Positions 1 to 8,359 of a stretch of DNA of 64,000 nt are shown one piece after another. The stretch lies in contig CM069768.1 of assembly GCA_036169595.1 (NCBI GenBank), forward strand, positions 1 to 64,000, in the 5' to 3' direction. This DNA comes from Dictyostelium firmibasis. Taxonomy: Eukaryota; Evosea; Eumycetozoa; Dictyosteliales; Dictyosteliaceae. The first letter of the stretch is position 1. Every line of letters begins with the position of its first letter. The translations under genes and the position numbers were made by a program. The notes under the pieces were generated by a model. The model searched no databases. It worked only from the letters and a program-made list of their open reading frames with translations, and was not told where the DNA came from.

Positions 1-144
1 TAATGGTAAACCATTAGCACCGTAAATATTTTGCCCTGTAGACAAATGTAGACCATTGCCTTGAAAAGTTACGCCATGGGTATCTAACGGTAAAGGTGCG
101 TTGTTTAATGGAACCCCGTCTGCGTCATAAACGTTTTGGTTACT
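1..144 (-). pseudogene. Repeat-protein remnant, viral fossil
   Basis: Read on the minus strand this gives an open stretch with a repeating pattern, V-Y-D-A-D-G, then L-D-T-H-G-V-T-F, then G-N-G-L-H-L. The same pattern recurs on the opposite strand at 310-546 (I-Y-D-S-N-N-G, then T-N-G-I-T-V-Y, then G-T-G-I-H-L). The stretch runs off the window start. Repeats of this kind are compatible with a beta-rich fibre or surface protein, but the function is not known. Confidence 0.35.
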
Positions 145-309
145 TAAAAAAAAAAAGAAAAATAAAAAAGAAAAAAAACAAAATATTTAGTTCTCCTCAA
201 AACTACTAAAAAAGAATTTTTTGAAAAGAATCGAAAAAGAACCAAAAAAGAACCAACAGAACCGAAAATAAAAAAAGAATGTCGGGAAACATTTCATGAA
301 GATATCACT
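145..309. other. A-rich spacer
   Basis: Low-complexity A-rich sequence between the two oppositely oriented repeat-protein remnants. A short reading frame enters the 310-546 remnant from here without a clear ATG. No other feature seen. Confidence 0.4.
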
Positions 310-546
310 TTGGCGGATGGTAAAGTGATTAAAGATTTTTCGGGTAACGTTTATCCATTTGGGGCATCTGCATCCAGATTTGTAAACAGCGGCCCCATTA
401 AAGGTCTCAAATTAGGGCCAAATGAAAAAATTTACGATAGTAACAATGGTATCTATAGTACAGGTTCTACCGGTACTTCAGACCCCTTAACCACCAACGG
501 TATTACCGTATATGGTACAGGTATACATTTACCGGTAAATTTATAA
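310..546 (+). pseudogene. Repeat-protein remnant, viral fossil
   Basis: About 78 residues, glycine-, serine- and threonine-rich, with the same repeat pattern as the minus-strand piece at 1-144 (an I-Y-D-x-N-G unit followed by G-I-T-V-Y and G-T-G-I-H-L). No ATG is seen at the start; the frame continues upstream into A-rich sequence, so this is a partial protein. Unrecognised. The beta-rich repeat would fit a virion surface or fibre protein, which is inference only. Confidence 0.35.
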
Positions 547-609
547 CGTTTATGTAGGTGCAATACCGATCGACAATGGACCAAAAACATAAAAAAGAAC
601 CAAAAAAAA

Positions 610-1046
610 ATGTATCAAATAAAACTAACAAACAATATAAAAAAAATTTCTTTATATCTCGAGAAAGGTAAAATGTATGGAGGAGAGCTTATTGAAATCA
701 CGATCGACTCGGAGGAATTGGTTTTACCAAAAAGAAAAAGAAAAAAAATTATTATTAAAAGGAACGCCCGTTGGATAAAATTTTAAACGAAGGGGTAGAT
801 AAAAGTATGGGTGTCCGAGAAAGACTTAAAATAAGAAATGAAAATGAAAAATTTTTTTGTGGTGATATCATTAATACATATTACAAAATAAAATCAAAAG
901 AAGAATACAGAGTGATACAGTTGGAAATGGAAAGGGTGGACTCCATAGACGAATGTAGTACCGATGAGTTTATCGATTTATTTTTCTGTGATCTTTTCTG
1001 TACTGAAAAATGGGTTTTTCTCAAAGAAGGTGGTGAAAAATATTGA
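610..1046 (+). pseudogene. Small unknown proteins, viral fossil
   Basis: Two short overlapping coding remnants. The first begins with ATG at 610 and has a Lys/Arg-rich tail. The second has its first ATG at 807, is acidic towards the end and has several cysteines (F-F-C-G-D, then F-F-C-D-L-F-C). Neither matches a family I recognise. They may be pieces of one gene or two neighbours. Confidence 0.3.
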
Positions 1047-1082
1047 TAAAAAACAGAATATAATAATAAAACTAAAAATCAA

Positions 1083-1527
1083 ATGTCGGACACAATTAAT
1101 AAAAAACAAGTGGTGTCTTTACTTAAAGAATTAAATGGTGATATTATATGTAAAGAAGTAAGGAGAACAACAAGAAGTGGAACAAACTGACCCAATTAAA
1201 AGTAATACAATTCTTTTCAATGACCCAAAAGTTACCGCTGTAAAAACAAAATTAAAAGCATACAAAAAACCAATAGAACCTTCTTTTGCTTTGGCCGATG
1301 CTGTATCAAAAAAAAATATTGATAGACAAGTGGGAAATCTATATTCAGAAAAGCAAGTTATAGGGGCAATTATATTGGGTTTGGGTGTAGGGTGGTTTGT
1401 CCCTAAACTATGGGATTGGTTTGTTACTCCAAGGGCCGCCATTGGAGGTGCTTCCTCCGTAGTTAAAGAAGTTATTTTAGACACGGTAACAGAAAGTGTG
1501 CCAGAGATTATAAACTCTTCTCTTTAA
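1083..1527 (+). pseudogene. Small membrane protein remnant, viral fossil
   Basis: Coding remnant with a short charged N-terminal part (ATG at 1083), a lysine-rich middle, and one clear hydrophobic segment (V-I-G-A-I-I-L-G-L-G-V-G-W-F) near residue 65 of the later part, followed by a Trp-rich turn and an Ala/Ser/Val tail. It looks like a single-pass membrane protein, a common virion component, but I cannot name a family. Confidence 0.35.
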
Positions 1528-1582
1528 TATATTCTAAAAAAAAAAAATTTAAAAAAAAAATAAAATAAATAAAAAATTTAAA

Positions 1583-2214
1583 ATGTTAATTATCGGTATT
1601 GATCCCGGTATTGTAAATTTTGCGTTTTATATTGGTGAATTTCACATATAGATTGGGGTAATGTTCCCATTATAACAAAGAACAATGGAACAACATGTAA
1701 AAACACCCCACCCGACCGTTTGTGTAGTAATTTAATTAATTGGGTTGATAACAAAATTTTTACAAAATATTTGTGTGGGGGTAAAGAATATATTATTTTA
1801 ATAGAGTCACAGATACAAAAAAAATTACAATTGATAGCGCATACAATTTGGAGTAAAAACCATCCAAATTGTTTATATATCAATGCAACGAGTGTAAAGA
1901 GTTTTTTAAGTGTTCGTTTTGGTGACGCGTCACATCGTATAAATAAAGTTAGGATGGTGGAAAGAATGAAAAAATATATTTCACCTTCGATGATAAAAAA
2001 TGGCGGTGCTGTTATACATAATCCGGTGGATGCTTTTGCTATGGTATTTTATTATATTCTAAAATTCCATAGTACGGGCAACAAAAGACCAAAAACATCT
2101 GTAATTAATTTTAATATTAAAAAATCAAACAAGGGTTATTTGAAATTAAAAAAAATTAAATTTAAAACAAGGGTAAATAAAAAATGGGGTTCAAAAGTTT
2201 TTTTTCCAGTATAG
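1583..2214 (+). pseudogene. RuvC-like Holliday junction resolvase, viral fossil
   Basis: RuvC/poxvirus-A22-type resolvases cut four-way DNA junctions during viral genome processing. Visible family marks in order: the first catalytic Asp in I-I-G-I-D-P-G just after the ATG at 1583; the glutamate in I-L-I-E-S-Q after a long beta strand; and a C-terminal H-N-P-V-D-A-F-A-M acidic motif. Spacing and length (about 200 residues) suit the family. The remnant is broken. Its end overlaps the start of the next gene by about 30 bases, a compact viral layout. The family call is fairly sure; the viral lineage is not. Confidence 0.65.
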
Positions 2215-2555
2215 GCAATGGCTCAAGTAAATTTCTCCATGGTGTGGAAAATAAAGTATCTAAATTTTTACACGGGGTGGGGGATGCGAGTAAAGCAGTT
2301 TATAAAGATGTATTGAAACCAATCGTACAAGCACCCGGCCAATTGGTTGGCGGTGTTGTTAATTCGATGAATAACATTTCCTCTGGGATAAAAATTGGTA
2401 TTGTGAATGTTACTAGTGTTAAAAAGAATGCCGAAACTAGTTTGGGGGCCGGTATTGGTAGTGGGGTTAAAGGTTTGGGTCAAGGTATTGGAAGCGCCGC
2501 AACTTGGATGCTGCCGGTGGGGGTTGCGGTGGCCGCTCTACTATTTCTCAAGTGA
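2184..2555 (+). CDS. Glycine-rich small protein with C-terminal membrane segment, viral fossil
   Basis: 123 residues from ATG 2184. Two similar short segments near the start (S-K-F-L-H-G-V, repeated) could form amphipathic helices; the middle is rich in Gly, Val and Ser; the last 20 residues are hydrophobic (M-L-P-V-G-V-A-V-A-A-L-L-F-L). It follows the resolvase remnant with a short overlap. The shape resembles membrane-active minor virion proteins of several DNA viruses, but this is only a resemblance. Part of the fossil. Confidence 0.4.
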   Translation: MGFKSFFSSIGNGSSKFLHGVENKVSKFLHGVGDASKAVYKDVLKPIVQAPGQLVGGVVNSMNNISSGIKIGIVNVTSVKKNAETSLGAGIGSGVKGLGQGIGSAATWMLPVGVAVAALLFLK

Positions 2556-2634
2556 AGTATAAAAAAATGACCAAAGGGAGAAAGGTTTTGAAAAAAAAAA
2601 CTTTAAATAATGTAAGTATTTTTTTTTAAAAAAA

Positions 2635-3180
2635 ATGGGAAGAAAAAAAAGAATTGATGATAAAAAAGACAAGGATGAACCATCGGTAGTAGTAAAACAC
2701 AGCGGGACAAGAGTTTCAAAAAACCTTCCGGTAAAGGAAAAAAAAACAATCAAAAGAACTAAAAATTTTTCAAATTTTCATGTAACGATCAGTACAAACC
2801 AAAAACCCGAAAATGATAGAGACGCCGAAAGAAAAGGGGAAAAATTAAACAACGCGCTCGACAAACTTTACAATGACGATAATCACAGAAGAAATTTGTT
2901 TAAGGTGAAAAAAAACATGACATTACCACAACCGGGGCCAGGGGGAAAACCCGAACCCTTAACCTTTTTCAAATCACATTTTACCTAGTACTAGAAATTG
3001 GGAAAAAAATAAAGATGGGAGGGTACACAGTCGCACACTGATCGAAACAGTTCATAATTCATATCCAAATAAACACGGACTATATAAGGTCGGTATTACC
3101 GGTGATGTTGGGTATAGATAGCGTGTATGTAAATGTACAAATAATAAGAAATGGTAGTGGAACAGATTAAGTTCTCGATT
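2635..3180 (+). pseudogene. Basic protein with possible HUH-type motif, viral fossil
   Basis: Begins with ATG 2635 and a very Lys-rich N-terminus (M-G-R-K-K-R-I-D-D-K-K), then N-F-H-V-T-I-S-T-N, an acidic and helical middle, and a proline/glycine stretch. Beyond about 2990 the sequence still shows coding-like text (G-R-V-H, then L-I-E-T-V-H-N-S, then G-L-Y-K-V-G-I-T-G). The order beta strand, helix, then G-R-x-H recalls rolling-circle HUH endonucleases of small viruses, but the match is by eye and weak. Broken. Confidence 0.25.
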
Positions 3181-3312
3181 ATATAAAAAAGATTCTTTTG
3201 AATAAAAAACTTTTAAATAAAAAAAAAATCTTACTTTTCTTAAAAAAAAACAAAAAAAAATAAAATAATTTTGTTTTTATTTTTTAATTTTATATATATA
3301 CTTTTTTTTCAG
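3181..3312. other. A/T-rich spacer
   Basis: Low-complexity A and T runs; no gene seen. Confidence 0.4.
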
Positions 3313-4074
3313 ATAAAGAGATAAAAAACAATGATAAAATACCAAAAATTGATGTTGAAAATTTTATTAAACCACTTACAGATTTACAACAAAAGTTTGA
3401 AGAAAAAATTAAAAAATTGGAAGAAGAGCAAAACAAATACAGTGATATAAAGAAATGGATTGATGAAAAATCGGGTATTCCACAAAGACTCGAAAAAATC
3501 TTTACAAAATTTTCATCATTAATTAGTGATAAAGAAAAGATATCGATAGACACAAATGACACACACATTACTAAAGATGATTTTAAATAAATTACTTTAA
3601 TACGTAAACTTTTAGACCATACTGATGAGGACCGTCTTTATGTATTGCAAATCGAAAAACACACCGAATTAATGAATGAATATTTTAAAGATAATAATGA
3701 AAGGACAATCTTTGATGGGTTAGTATTGAAATTCAATAATCTCAATGCTACGGATTTTGATTCGCTTTACACACACACTGTTGATACAAAAAATGGATAA
3801 TCAATAAAAAAAGAGAGATCGATGAAATGGATAAAATATTATCTCTAATGGAACCCTCTTCAAATTTATTAATTTAAAAAACTTTCATCCATTGGTATAT
3901 CTATAGACGGTTCTATAGAAGAAGACCAATATTTTTTGCCCATACAATATGATAATGGTTATTGAAAAGTATAAAATAAATTATATAGATTCACTATTAA
4001 AAACTCTTCATGAAGAGACTAAAGAAATATCAGAACAACACAATAAAAAATTAATTGAAATAAAGGACCTATAC
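3313..4074 (+). pseudogene. Coiled-coil protein remnants, viral fossil or host
   Basis: Plus-strand coding text in several pieces. The first (to about 3590) is Lys/Glu-rich with a strong heptad feel around Q-Q-K-F-E-E-K-I-K-K-L-E-E-E-Q. A second piece (about 3594-3800) continues L-L-D-H-T-D-E-D-R-L-Y-V-L. A third begins with ATG 3954 and is again helical until it is cut by the CACTA terminal repeat at 4075. No family recognised. It may be one long coiled-coil protein in decay. Confidence 0.3.
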
Positions 4075-5218
4075 CATTGGAAAAGCCTGAAAGAAATAAA
4101 TTATTTCCGAAATATTTCGAAATAAAAACTCGAAAAAATGCCATTTTTTATTTCGCGAAATAAATTATTTCAATTATTTCCGAAATAAAAAGTAATTCTT
4201 AATTTTTTTTTTTATTTTACCATTTTGTTCATAATAGTTATGTATATATATTAAAAACACTTAATTAAGTTCAATTTTTATTAAATTAGTTGATTGCAAA
4301 CATTAAAAAAAATTCATTATTTTACAAAATATTGTGAAATAATTTATTTCATGAAATATTAGGAAATAATTTATTTCATAAAATATTGCGAAATAAAAAA
4401 ATTTTATTTCACGAAATAAATGAAATAAAATTTTTTTTTCCGAAATAAAAAATTTTTATTTCACGAAATAAATGAAATAAAATTTTTATTTCCGAAATAA
4501 ATGAAATAATTTATTTGACAAAATAATGAAAAATAATGATGAAATAAAATAAATTTTATTGACGTATTTGAGGTTCGCTGGGGCTGTGAGCAATCGATTC
4601 TTTCACGGAGTAATCGTTTGGTTAGGTGTGGGAAGGCATTATGGTTTCGATGTTTAAAGATTTACTTTCACTCTAGGTACATAGTCTGTTGGAGTGCTAG
4701 GTATTAGAACAAATTGTATCTGTTTTTTTTAATTTTGTTTTGGTTAGCTTTTTTTTTTTTTTTTTTAATTAGATAATAATTTTTACCTCTGTATCATCTT
4801 AGACCATCCTGATGGATTGCAATAGACAATCTACTCTTCTTATATACATCATGTAAAGACTAAGCTATTGATTTAGATTCTACATATATGAAGATTGTTG
4901 TTGTGGTGGTATTGGTTATAGATATAATAATTTATAGCTTACACAGCCGCTGCTCTAAAGATGCTAAAAAAATAAAATAAAAAAATTTTTTAAAAAAAAA
5001 AAAAAAAAAAAACATGAAAACGAAAAAATTAAATTTTGAATTTTCAGTTTTTTTTAAAAACGTAACGTATTTGGCAACTTATTTATTTTGAGTTAATTTT
5101 TTCGGCTTATTTCTAATGTGTTCATGTTTTTCTCTTTGTTTTTCTAATTCATTGATTTTGGTTGTTTGGTCGTTTGGTTCCATATCTTCAAAATAACGGT
5201 ATACTGGATCAATAATCA
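4075..5218 (-). mobile_element. CACTA/EnSpm-like transposon, 3-prime end fragment
   Basis: Starts with CATTGGAAAAGCCTG, one base different from the 15-bp terminal repeat of the element at 16618-21275, and matches that element's right end in reverse orientation. It holds the subterminal palindromic repeats, a middle block shared with 20160-20530, and the last coding exon of the transposase-like gene read on the minus strand (about 5050-5215). It lacks the rRNA-like stretch present in the other copy. It ends at 5211-5218 (AATAATCA), which is shared with the DIRS sequence next to it, so the junction has 8 bases of microhomology. The left flank shows no clear TA duplication. Confidence 0.75.
4095..4555. 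repeat. Subterminal palindromic repeats of the CACTA-like fragment
   Basis: Dense short repeats built from TTTATTTCGCGAAATAAA and its variants (TTTCATGAAA, TTTCACGAAA, TTTCCGAAA), alternating with GAAATAATTTATTTC. The same array occurs inverted at 20797-21260. Subterminal repeats are typical of CACTA elements, where they bind element-coded proteins. Confidence 0.7.
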
Positions 5219-6091
5219 TTAGAACACTCAATTAAAGCTCCTGATCAATGCAAAAGAACAAAGGAATACAAAGAATGCTGATATTTCCATTTTAGAATTA
5301 ACTTCATTAGATGAATCCAATGCAAGTATTTGTCCAGTTCTCCATCTTTCAAGATACCTCAAACACTCTGAACAAAGAAGAACTGTTTCGTCTGGTGATT
5401 CAGTATTCATTCTCCGTGATGGTAGTCCAGTTTCAGTCGAATATATAAACTCTATAGTTTTATCAATACTTTCAAAATCAGGTATTGATATTACAAAGTT
5501 TAAATCTCACTCTACTCGTTCCGCTATGGCTTCTCTCTTGTTGTCCAGTAATGTTCCATTCCATGTGGTCAAGAAACTCGGTCGTTGGAAATCAAATGAT
5601 ACAGTTGATAACTTTTATGACAAGAAAATCATTGGTGAAAAATCTGGTGGTTTCTTAAATAATGTAGTCCAACTTTCATAAATTTAAATATATATATGAT
5701 AATATAAATTAAAAATTTAAATAATTAAATTATATTTTATATTAAATATATATATTTAAATTGGTCCCAACCCGCCCTCCCTTAGTCGGAATTCCATATA
5801 AATCAAATTGTTTTCAATATTTAGTGCCACTATTTATACTGTTTTTACTTTCTGAAAAATTTCGCAAAACTCAAAAAAATAGGTGCGTGACACGTGGCAA
5901 CTTTTTTCAAACTCGAAATTTTTCATTTTTTCAATAATTTTTTCGAGCTAAAATATCTCCAGAAAATTCATTTGAATTTCTCTGAAAATTATCTTAAATA
6001 TTTGGGAATTTCAAATAAATAAATATATTCATAAATTTAAATATATATATTTAATATAAAATATAATTTAATTATTTAAATTTTTAATTTA
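5219..6091 (+). mobile_element. DIRS element, 3-prime part
   Basis: Contains the C-terminal part of the tyrosine recombinase up to 5681 (with H-S-T-R and F-Y-D-K-K marks), the internal complementary region (about 5682-5790), and the right terminal repeat to 6091. Family and order match the whole-looking copy at 58435-63177. Joined on the left to a CACTA fragment and on the right to the chlamydial rho region. Young, judging by near identity to the other copies; a partial fossil. Confidence 0.85.
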
Positions 6092-6313
6092 ATAGAAAAA
6101 ACTTACGATTATTGTGTTTTTAAACTCAATTCAACTCTTAGAAGATTTCTTCCTTATAGCCATTAACCTACTTCTTTTTGCTTTTAAGCAAAATCGAAAT
6201 AGGAGGTTTATAACCAAGATTTTTCTTCTTGAGAAACCTGGATCGTAGGTGATGTTGTGCGATGAAAAAAAGAATTTTTTTAAGGTACTGCCCAATTTAT
6301 GCAAGGAGCACGA
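6092..6313. other. Bacterial leader upstream of rho
   Basis: Less AT-rich than the DIRS end it follows. No complete gene seen; a short open stretch on the plus strand around 6130-6245 could be the tail of an upstream bacterial gene, but I cannot name it. A ribosome binding site lies at its end. Confidence 0.35.
6303..6308 (+). promoter_or_regulatory. Shine-Dalgarno site of rho
   Basis: AAGGAG, 5 bases before ATG 6314. It decides the start: an in-frame ATG at 6299 lies upstream of it and has no such site. A bacterial ribosome site kept inside eukaryotic repeats marks the segment as bacterial. Confidence 0.7.
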
Positions 6314-7308
6314 ATGAAATCCGATCCATCCCATCCAGAATCAGAAGCGCTTTCTTCTGAACAGACCCTCCCTTCATCCCCCCCTCAACCGACACCTCAA
6401 GAACAGATTACAAAAATTGCCGATCTGCAACGTATGGAAGTGGAAGAGCTCAATAACGTTGCAAGGATGATGAGTCTTAACTTAGGATCGATCGCTAAAT
6501 CTCAACTTGTCTTTGAAATCATAAAAGCAAAAGCTGAATCTCCCACAGAAGTTTTAGTAGGGGAAGGAGTGTTTGAAGTTCTTCCGGATGGATTTGGTTT
6601 TTTACGCTCTCCAAATTACAATTATCTCCCTTCTGCAGAAGATATTTATGTCTCTCCATCTCAAATCCGGCGGTTTGATTTAAAAAAAGGAGATACGGTT
6701 TATGGAACGATCCGATTTCCTTTTCTTTAGGAGTTTCTTCTACATTTGATGAACCTCCTGAAAGAAACGTTCAAGTGGCAGAGATGGCCATTGAGAAAGC
6801 TCGAAGACTGGTTGAGTATCATCAGGATGTCGTGATTCTTTTGGATTCTTTAACAAGGCTTGCACGGGCTTATAACACCATCCAGCCACATTCAGGAAAA
6901 ATTTTGAGTGGAGGGATTGATGCTAATGCCCTTCATAAACCCAAGCGAATATTTGGAGCTGCTCGTAATGTTGAAGAGGGCGGATCACTGACGATCATTG
7001 CCACAACGTTGATTGATACCGGATCTCGTATGGATGAAGTGATCTTTGAAGAGTTTAAAGGAACGGGAAATATAGAACTGGTTCTTGACAGACGTTTAGC
7101 CGACCGAAGAACCTATCCTGCGATTGATCTGATTAAGAGCGGAACGCGTAAAGAAGAGCTTCTGTGCCACCCTGAAGAACTCGAGAAAATCTATCTGATG
7201 CGGCAAGCACTTGCTGATTTATCACCTTTAGATGACATGAATCTTTTAACGGGCCGTTTAAAGAAGACTAATAGCAATATTGAGTTTCTTCTCTCGATGA
7301 AAGAGTAG
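6314..7308 (+). pseudogene. rho: Transcription termination factor Rho, chlamydial type, internally deleted
   Basis: Rho is the hexameric RNA helicase that ends transcription in bacteria. The N-terminal part (6314-6730) has the Rho helix-turn-helix start (L-Q-R-M-E-V-E-E-L-N) and the RNA-binding cold-shock fold (F-E-V-L-P-D-G-F-G-F-L-R-S, Y-V-S-P-S-Q-I-R-R-F). The C-terminal part (about 6735-7308) has S-T-F-D-E-P-P-E-R, Walker [14 protein letters not shown] and the R-R-L-A-D-R-R end. Between them roughly 110-140 codons are gone, including the Walker A P-loop, and the frame shifts. Family length is about 420-460 residues. A pseudogene; wording is closest to chlamydial Rho as I know it. Confidence 0.92.
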
Positions 7309-7506
7309 TTGCCAATCCATGAATTCAGGGAATAGAGGGGGGTAGAAACAGATCCAAGGTGTGCTTTGAATTGGATAAAGAAAAGATTCAGAGAAGTTTG
7401 ATTGAGTATGATCTTAAAACTTCCTCTTCACCAGAAAAAGATATCTTTAGACATGCATGTTCATGAGAAACGCTTTTTTCATATTGAATTATTTTAAGGA
7501 AAACTG
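7309..7506. other. Spacer between rho and rpsL
   Basis: No convincing gene. In chlamydiae I know, rho and rpsL are not neighbours, so this may hide an old junction between bacterial pieces or reflect a different gene order in the donor. A purine-rich AAGGA lies just before the rpsL ATG. Confidence 0.35.
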
Positions 7507-7871
7507 ATGCCGACAATTAATCAATTAGTCAAAACAGGGCGGGGACGAAAAGCAAAACGTTGTAAATCACCTGCTTTGCAAGAATGTCCTCAAAAACGAG
7601 GCGTGTGCTTGCAAGTCAAACTCCAAAGAAACCTAACTCAGCGCTGAGAAAAGTAGCTTGGGTTCGTCTTTCGAACGGGCAAGAAGTCATTGCTTACATC
7701 GGTGGCGAAGGCCATAACCTCCAAGAGCACAGCATTGTACTCGTAAGAGGTGGAAGGGTTAAAGACCTTCCTTGTGTTCGTTACCATATCGTTCGAGGAG
7801 CTTTAGATTGTGCTGCAGTAAAAGATCGTAAACAAAGTCGGTCAAAATACGGCGCAAAAAGACCTAAATAG
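7507..7871 (+). pseudogene. rpsL: 30S ribosomal protein S12, frameshifted
   Basis: S12 sits in the decoding centre of the small ribosomal subunit. ATG 7507 follows AAGGA and gives [11 protein letters not shown], the universal S12 start, then C-P-Q-K-R-G-V-C. After V-K the frame changes and continues [22 protein letters not shown] and [11 protein letters not shown] to K-R-P-K at 7871. About 4-5 codons' worth of bases around 7610-7615 are lost, with a frameshift. Otherwise the protein is full length (about 123 residues), so the damage is small and probably recent. Cut off downstream by a DIRS end at 7942, so rpsG is not seen. Confidence 0.95.
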
Positions 7872-7941
7872 AGCGGTCTTGTGCCCTCTTAAAGCCTGTA
7901 GATACCCCTATTTCTACAGATAAGTAATTGAGAATGACTTC

Positions 7942-8189
7942 TTTATATTATCATATATATATTTAAATTTATGAATACATTTATTTATTTGATTATTCCC
8001 AAATATTTAAGATAATTTTCAGAGAAATTCAAATGAATTTTCTGGAGGTTTTTTAGCTCGAAAAAATTATTGAAAAAATGAAAAATTTCGAGTTTGAAAA
8101 AAGTTGCCACGTGTCACCCACCTATTTTTTTTGAGTTTTGTGAAATTTTTCAGAAAGTAAAAACAGTATAAATAGTGGCACTAAATATT
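7942..8189. repeat. DIRS terminal repeat with promoter-like box
   Basis: Outer part of the inverted terminal repeat, ending at the H1 insertion. Contains TTGCCACGTGTCA (a CACGTG palindrome) and a TATAAATA box, both found in every terminal repeat of this family in the window. The last three bases, ATT, are the H1 target site. Confidence 0.8.
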
Positions 8190-8359
8190 GAGGTGTTTAC
8201 AGTAAATTGTAGAAATCAAATTCAAAAATTAAGTACGGTGTACTTTCACAGATTTAAATTTAATTTTTGTAAAACATATCAAATTTTCGACGAAAACTCT
8301 TTTAAACTAAAATTAACTTTAAAAGGAATAAAAAAATAATATTATTTTAAAAAATATAT

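Larger units (their letters stand above)
1..4074. other. Fossil insert of a small eukaryotic DNA virus
   Basis: A run of short, closely spaced, mostly plus-strand coding remnants with A-rich gaps, unlike the bacterial and DIRS sequence farther on. Parts seen: a repeat protein, several small unknown proteins, a membrane protein, a RuvC-like resolvase, a glycine-rich protein with a C-terminal membrane segment, a basic protein with a possible HUH-type motif, and coiled-coil pieces. RuvC-like resolvases are known in nucleocytoplasmic large DNA viruses and their small relatives. It is broken in many places and ends at the terminal repeat of the CACTA fragment. No capsid or packaging ATPase gene lies in the window, so the family stays open; a small relative of giant viruses or a Polinton-like virus are both possible. 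Confidence 0.55.

Noticed and set aside
1131-2753. Minus-strand frames in the viral fossil
   Set aside because: They are antisense to better plus-strand coding text and have no recognisable motifs.
7886-7915. Hairpin CTGTAGA...TCTACAG after rpsL as a terminator
   Set aside because: Only 7 pairs with a 9-10 base loop and no T run; rpsL is normally followed by rpsG in one operon.
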